DNA of 7,314 bases from Anaerolineaceae bacterium (lineage in GTDB: Bacteria > Chloroflexota > Anaerolineae > Anaerolineales > Anaerolineaceae): contig WOZA01000114.1 in the NCBI GenBank assembly GCA_011620505.1, forward strand, positions 1 through 7,314, in the 5' to 3' direction. Each line of letters begins with the position of its first letter. Positions within the stretch are counted from its first letter, which is position 1. Positions 5,820 to 7,314 of this stretch are shown piece by piece. A program made the translations under genes and the position numbers. The notes beneath the pieces were generated by a model. That model did no database searches. It saw only the letters and a list, made by a program, of their open reading frames with translations, and was not told where the DNA came from.

Positions 5820-6854
5820 ATGAAAAAGATCGATCTGCGCATTTTGGGAATTGAGAGCTCCTGCGACGAGACCGCTGCCGCGGTCGTTGAGAACGGGAGA
5901 GTGATCGAGAGTAGTGTGATTGCCAGCCAGGTGGACCTGCACGCCCAATTTGGCGGCGTGTATCCCGAGTTGGCTTCGCGCGAACACGTCAAGGCGGTAT
6001 ATGCAACCGTCAATGAAGCCCTGCAGCAGGCACACATGAAGCTTGGAGACCTGGACGGAATCGCGGTCACACGCGGGCCGGGTCTGGCTGGCTCGCTGGT
6101 GGTGGGGGTGAATCTTGCCAAGGGTTTAGCCCTATCGGCTGAACTGCCGATTGTGGGAGTGAACCACCTGGAGGGGCATCTCTATTCAGCCTGGCTGTAC
6201 CAGTCTGGCAGCAAGCCTACCCCCGAACCAAAATTCCCCCTGGTGGCACTTTTAGTCTCGGGCGGTCATACAGAATTGGTGTTGATGCGGGATCATTTGC
6301 AGTACCAAATGCTTGGTGGAACCAGCGATGATGCCGCGGGCGAAGCCTTCGACAAGGTGGCTCGCTTGTTGGAGCTGGCTTACCCGGGTGGTCCTTCCAT
6401 TCAAAAAGCCGCCATGCAGGGGAATCCACGGGCATTCAACTTTCCAAAAGCACGTTTGAGTGAACCCTGGAATTTCTCGTTCAGTGGGCTGAAAACAGCC
6501 GTTTTGCGCACCGTGGAAGAGTTCAAATCTGCCCACAAGGCCGTGCCCACAGCGGATATTGCCGCCAGTTTCCAGGCGGCTGTGGTGGGAGCTCTTTATG
6601 AAAAAACCATCGCGGCAGCCCGGGAATTTGAAGTACGCGAAATCATCGTGGCGGGCGGCGTTAGCGCAAACAAAGCCCTGCGTGAAGCCTTCCGCTCTCA
6701 AACGGAATTTCGAGTACACATCCCCCATATCAGCCTGTGCACCGATAACGCAGCCATGATCGCTGCTGCAGGCTACCGGCATTTTGTCGCAGGCGAAACC
6801 TCATCCCTGGACTTTGATGTGCAGGCAAACTTGTCATTGGCTGCCAGTGCCTGA
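5820..6854 (+). CDS. tsaD: tRNA N6-threonylcarbamoyltransferase catalytic subunit TsaD (Kae1/YgjD)
   Basis: TsaD transfers the threonylcarbamoyl group from threonylcarbamoyl-AMP to A37 of tRNAs reading ANN codons, acting with TsaB and TsaE. The 344-residue length is typical and complete. Motifs of the ASKHA fold occur in order: GIESSCDETAAAVV (10-23), FGGVYPELASREH (44-56), the metal site HLEGH with H116 and H120, LLVSGGHTEL (144-153), GEAFDKVARLL (174-184), AGGVSANKALR (278-288) and CTDNAAMIAAAG (307-318) with the third ligand D309. Translation begins 1 nt after the peptidase stop, with AAAGGCGGG just upstream. None of its partners TsaB, TsaC or TsaE is in the window. trmO, whose product acts on t6A, lies about 3 kb away on the opposite strand. 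Confidence 0.97.
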   Translation: MKKIDLRILGIESSCDETAAAVVENGRVIESSVIASQVDLHAQFGGVYPELASREHVKAVYATVNEALQQAHMKLGDLDGIAVTRGPGLAGSLVVGVNLAKGLALSAELPIVGVNHLEGHLYSAWLYQSGSKPTPEPKFPLVALLVSGGHTELVLMRDHLQYQMLGGTSDDAAGEAFDKVARLLELAYPGGPSIQKAAMQGNPRAFNFPKARLSEPWNFSFSGLKTAVLRTVEEFKSAHKAVPTADIAASFQAAVVGALYEKTIAAAREFEVREIIVAGGVSANKALREAFRSQTEFRVHIPHISLCTDNAAMIAAAGYRHFVAGETSSLDFDVQANLSLAASA

Positions 6855-6883
6855 TTTTTGAACAAACCCACCCTGATGAAATA

Positions 6884-6890
6884 AAAGGAG
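6884..6890 (+). promoter_or_regulatory. Strong Shine-Dalgarno of the OsmC-family gene
   Basis: AAAGGAG lies 5 nt before the ATG at 6896 and fixes that start. The 41-nt gap after tsaD contains no hairpin with a T run and no clear promoter, so the gene is probably cotranscribed with the operon but initiated independently. Confidence 0.75.
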
Positions 6891-6895
6891 CAAAA

Positions 6896-7314
6896 ATGGA
6901 CGTAAAAGTAACCTGGAAACAAGAGATGGCTTTCACCGGGACCGCTGATTCTGGGCATGAAGTAACGCTGGACTCTGCGGAAGGCTCCGGTGGACATAAC
7001 ACTGGCTTCAGACCGACAGAATTGATTGCGATCGGTACCGCGGGATGCACGAGCATGGATGTGCTCTCGATCCTGAGCAAGAAGAAAGTACCTTTTATTG
7101 CTTTCGAGTGCAAAGTACACGTGGAGAGCGTGCAGGATAAGCATCCGCATGTGTTTAAATTGATGGAGTTTGAGTACATCGTAACGGGCAAGGGAATCGA
7201 CCGGGCAGACGTGGAACGCGCGGTGCAGCTCTCCGAGGAAAAGTACTGCCAGGGGATCGCCATGATGCGCAAAACAGCGGAAATCCGCAGCAGGATCACG
7301 ATCATCGAGGAATA
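6896..7314 (+). CDS. OsmC/Ohr family protein (thiol-dependent peroxidase-like), complete but for its last codon
   Basis: OsmC-family proteins are small cytoplasmic homodimers that reduce organic peroxides using two cysteines. The 139 residues seen carry both: C51 in GTAGCTSMDVLSIL (47-60), the peroxidatic position, and C118 in SEEKYCQGIAMM (113-124), the resolving position. FRPTELIAIG (38-47) is the family's typical approach to the first cysteine. The overall pattern is closer to the YhfA-like branch of the family than to classical Ohr. The window ends two bases into the next codon (TA), which is probably the stop given the family's usual length. C72 is an additional cysteine of unknown role. 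It is the last gene seen of the operon and may extend the theme of selenium and thiol redox handling; that link is inference. Confidence 0.88.
   Translation, partial: MDVKVTWKQEMAFTGTADSGHEVTLDSAEGSGGHNTGFRPTELIAIGTAGCTSMDVLSILSKKKVPFIAFECKVHVESVQDKHPHVFKLMEFEYIVTGKGIDRADVERAVQLSEEKYCQGIAMMRKTAEIRSRITIIEE

Noticed and set aside
4985..6121. Long minus-strand open frame (378 codons) opposite the peptidase and tsaD genes
   Set aside because: It lies entirely antisense to two confidently identified conserved genes, spans their junction, and shows no recognisable motif; it is explained by the codon bias of the real strand.
6852..6883. tsaD UGA as a selenocysteine codon or a terminator after tsaD
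   Set aside because: tsaD is already full length, the read-through tail is about ten codons, and no stable hairpin with a T run is present.

Overview
The window looks like ordinary chromosomal DNA from an anaerobic or microaerophilic bacterium, most plausibly a Chloroflexota (Anaerolineae-type) organism. That assignment is my inference from the style of the MetH, SelA and TsaD proteins and the moderately high GC content; no rRNA or other marker is present to fix it. Almost every base is accounted for by seven genes in two divergent blocks. I see no mobile element, CRISPR array, tRNA or rRNA.

Left block, minus strand (1-2761). A cobalamin-dependent methionine synthase gene (metH) runs off the left edge, with 713 uninterrupted codons visible. 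It is preceded by a roughly 95-nt leader. The leader holds a strong hairpin and then an intrinsic terminator placed directly in front of the metH ribosome binding site, which is the layout of a transcription attenuator. Upstream is a short TrmO gene, whose product methylates N6-threonylcarbamoyladenosine (t6A) in tRNA.

Divergent intergenic region (2726-2799). Only about 75 bp separate the two blocks. The rightward side carries a perfect TATAAT placed so that the transcript should begin exactly at an ATG, which predicts a leaderless mRNA.

Right block, plus strand (2800-7314). This is a tight operon: a four-helix membrane protein of unknown function, selA (selenocysteine synthase), an M24 family Xaa-Pro-type metallopeptidase, tsaD (the catalytic t6A subunit) and an OsmC-family thiol peroxidase-like protein cut at its last codon by the window edge. 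Junctions are 2 nt, a 4-nt overlap, 1 nt and 41 nt.

The common theme is tRNA-directed chemistry and the methyl, selenium and thiol metabolism around it. TsaD makes t6A, and TrmO, encoded across the divergent promoter, methylates it with SAM. MetH supplies methionine for SAM. SelA converts Ser-tRNA(Sec) to Sec-tRNA(Sec), implying that the host uses selenoproteins. The points most worth following up are the metH leader, which matches no riboswitch class I can recognise, and the leaderless start of an operon that begins with an unknown membrane protein translationally coupled to selA.
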